In this document: piece after piece, positions 61,977-64,000 of the stretch
How the letters are laid out: the number at the start of each line of letters is the position of its first letter
Position numbering within the stretch: position 1 is the first letter of the stretch
Origin: Antedon mediterranea
Lineage: Eukaryota; Echinodermata; Crinoidea; Comatulida; Antedonidae
Direction: 5' to 3'
DNA length: 64,000 bases
Assembly: GCF_964355755.1 (NCBI RefSeq)
Contig: NC_092675.1
Location: 10,245,312 to 10,309,311 of the forward strand
Notes under the pieces: generated by a model
The model's input: only the letters and a program-made list of their open reading frames with translations
Database searches by the model: none
Told to the model about the DNA's origin: nothing
Translations under genes and position numbers: made by a program

Positions 61977-64000
61977 CTGAAAAAAAAAACAAATTTACAT
62001 TCTTAGTGTTATGTTGTATTATTCATTCTGCTTAATATCAATCTGTTTGTTTAAATTAGGTTATATGCATTATCATGCATATACTAGCAGTAGCAGTAAG
62101 CCGGTGCTCCACATGGTCTTTTTCCGCCTTAATATAATACAAGCACACTCTGATAAAAGTACTTTGACAAATTATTGGAAAAAAAACAAATTGTATCAAG
62201 AAAAAATGTTTACGGCCATTGATTTTGTATACACACTATCCTTTCATTTTGAAATATATGTAAATAAACTAAAAAATGAAAGCAATACTGGATATGGAAC
62301 TTCTGACTGTTCAGACTTTTATGAAAATAAAAGACCCTAAAGAAAAATTGTGCTGTGTGAATTAGATAATGTGCGCAACACCTTATAAAATGCCAAAATA
62401 TATTAATTATTATTTTGGGTATTTTTCATGGTGATAATTATTTGATACACATGAAATAAAAAAGTAGACATAAATCGAATGAAAAACACATTGCTACGGA
62501 AAAACGAATTGTTAACTTGTTTTCTTGTTCAATCAAACCATTTGGAATCGTTTTGTTTGAGTGTGTGTTCATTTTTATTCATTTACAATTTTTTTTTTTT
62601 ATTTCAATGGTTTTGATATTTTGCAATGTTTTTTGTGTGGGAGATTTGTTAATACCTATTTGCTATTTTTATAATTAAATTGTGGTCTAGCAGTAACCCG
62701 GCCCCAAACAAATTAAATTGTCAAGAATAAAATTCGGAACTATTTACGGACATTGATTTTGTTATAAACAAAGTACGTCGAAACATGACACCCTTTTGGA
62801 TTTGTTTTATTTTTGTGTGTTTTTTTGTTAACTTACATTTTTTTTTATTTCAATGGCTTTTTATACTTTGCAATTTTTTTTTGTGGTTGGTATCTTTTTT
62901 GCTAGTTTTGTAATTACATTGTGATCTAGTTTTGATTTTTTTGCTTTAAGCGGTAATACATATTTACACATATCATGGATTCCAGATCGAACGTACTAAG
63001 CATTTATATCAATGGCCACAACGTTTGACTCACTGAGCAAAACCGTGATTTACGAAAATAATTCTGTTCAAAGGATAGGTGTAATTAATTAAAACTTTAA
63101 CAACGCGATCATTCGATACAGTTGACCGGCTGCCAAGCATACACTGTCTTAATTTTTCGGCCCGGCATGGTATTTGTAGATCTGGCCATGGCAGTACACA
63201 ATAGGAGGATGTTGCGTAGTTTATACAGTGACGTAACATGGTCGCTGAGACGTCAAATTACTGTCATTTTTTGCCTTTTTAACTGTTTATCCTTAAAATT
63301 CAGGATAAAGTGACATACAGGTAGTCTATTGTGTACAGCCCCTCAATAAACATCAGTGTGCCAAATGTGAGCATGTACAGTACCATTCATTGGTTTCGGA
63401 GGATTAAAATTACGCAAACAATTTAATAGCATTAATATATGGATAATCTTATTGATTTTGTCAGAATCTTTATGTTGTGATTCGATTTGAGTATGATCCG
63501 CTATTGAATAGGTTAGCTTCAACCAAGCAGATTTGAGCGTGTGAGGCCCGCCTCTATGAAGGGATAACCGACGCAGAAATTATTCAGACACACTGTGTTG
63601 GTTGCCACACAAGACTTCATTCATCTCCTTCCGTATGTGCATATATTCACGTTATTCTTACAAGAACAAAAAAACCCTGAATCGAATAACTATGTTAACT
63701 TGTACATGTACATCATAAGCACCTTTCAACCATTATAATCGACGATTATAATGGTATAAAATGTTCAAAGAATCATCGTAACATTGATAAATAGAATTAA
63801 ATACTTCTTAGACTTAGTACATAATAACTTTCTGAAAATTAAAAGTCTTCTACCGACGGCAACAAACAACAAGCCTTATAACGGAAGAGACTCATGGTAT
63901 GCAAATTAAGTTTACATTCCAACGCACGCCACCAACCAATTCTGATATAGCAAACAGAATCGAACCGTGACATATTCCCCGCTTGAAGGACCCTTTTGAC
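61977..64000. other. Upstream of the first NAF1 exon seen; nothing supported
   Basis: AT-rich with T runs. I looked on the minus strand for an N-terminal NAF1 exon with a good donor and did not find one. The minus frame 63030-63239 has no recognisable motif. Confidence 0.5.

Noticed and set aside
63030-63239. A possible N-terminal NAF1 exon
   Set aside because: The reading frame does not resemble the NAF1 N-terminus and has no phase-0 donor leading to 61976.

Overview
This is eukaryotic, AT-rich animal DNA: genes are split by GT-AG introns, and there are LINE, Helitron, PIF/Harbinger-, hAT- and TTAA-type transposons. Frequent AGGCCTAGGCCTA motifs resemble those I associate with echinoderm and other ambulacrarian genomes, so an echinoderm-like invertebrate is my best guess. 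That is an inference, not a proof.

The one host gene I recognise with high confidence is NAF1, the H/ACA RNP assembly factor, on the minus strand. Eight exons lie in the window: three at the right (61976 to 60483) and five at the left (18495 to 15303). The exon phases join exactly across a gap of about 42 kb (60482 to 18496), so nearly the whole window between 18.5 and 60.5 kb is one giant NAF1 intron filled with mobile DNA. The 5' end of NAF1 is not seen.

The main content of that intron is a 15.3-kb transposon, 23880-39186. It is bounded by TTAA on both sides and by matching inverted termini that begin AGATGATATGAAA. On the plus strand it carries a 12-exon gene for a THAP-domain DDE-type transposase, probably Kolobok-like, with two net -1 frameshifts and one in-frame stop. 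On the minus strand, converging on it, is a four-exon gene for a stand-alone P2X7-type cytoplasmic ('ballast') domain protein. A transposon that pairs these two genes is the most unusual thing here. Its introns contain further elements: a Harbinger-like element with a broken Myb/SANT gene, a second Harbinger-like element, a TTAA MITE, a tandem pair of Helitron-like elements, and a hAT-like element that itself holds a Helitron.

Region by region: 0.36-3.5 kb is a long inverted repeat. 3.9-4.6 kb is a LINE tail. 8.1-8.9 kb is a 21-bp minisatellite followed by a tRNA-derived SINE. 12.6-12.9 kb is a GAT/AAT microsatellite. 15.3-18.5 kb is the 3' half of NAF1. 22-39 kb is MITEs plus the 15.3-kb transposon. 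39-47 kb holds a MITE, a 1.4-kb minisatellite, a LINE tail and two head-to-tail Helitrons. 47-55.4 kb holds several degenerate LINEs and a 5-kb element with 81-bp inverted termini. 55.6-60.3 kb is two nested elements with long inverted termini. 60.5-62 kb is the 5' part of NAF1. The last 2 kb are empty as far as I can see.
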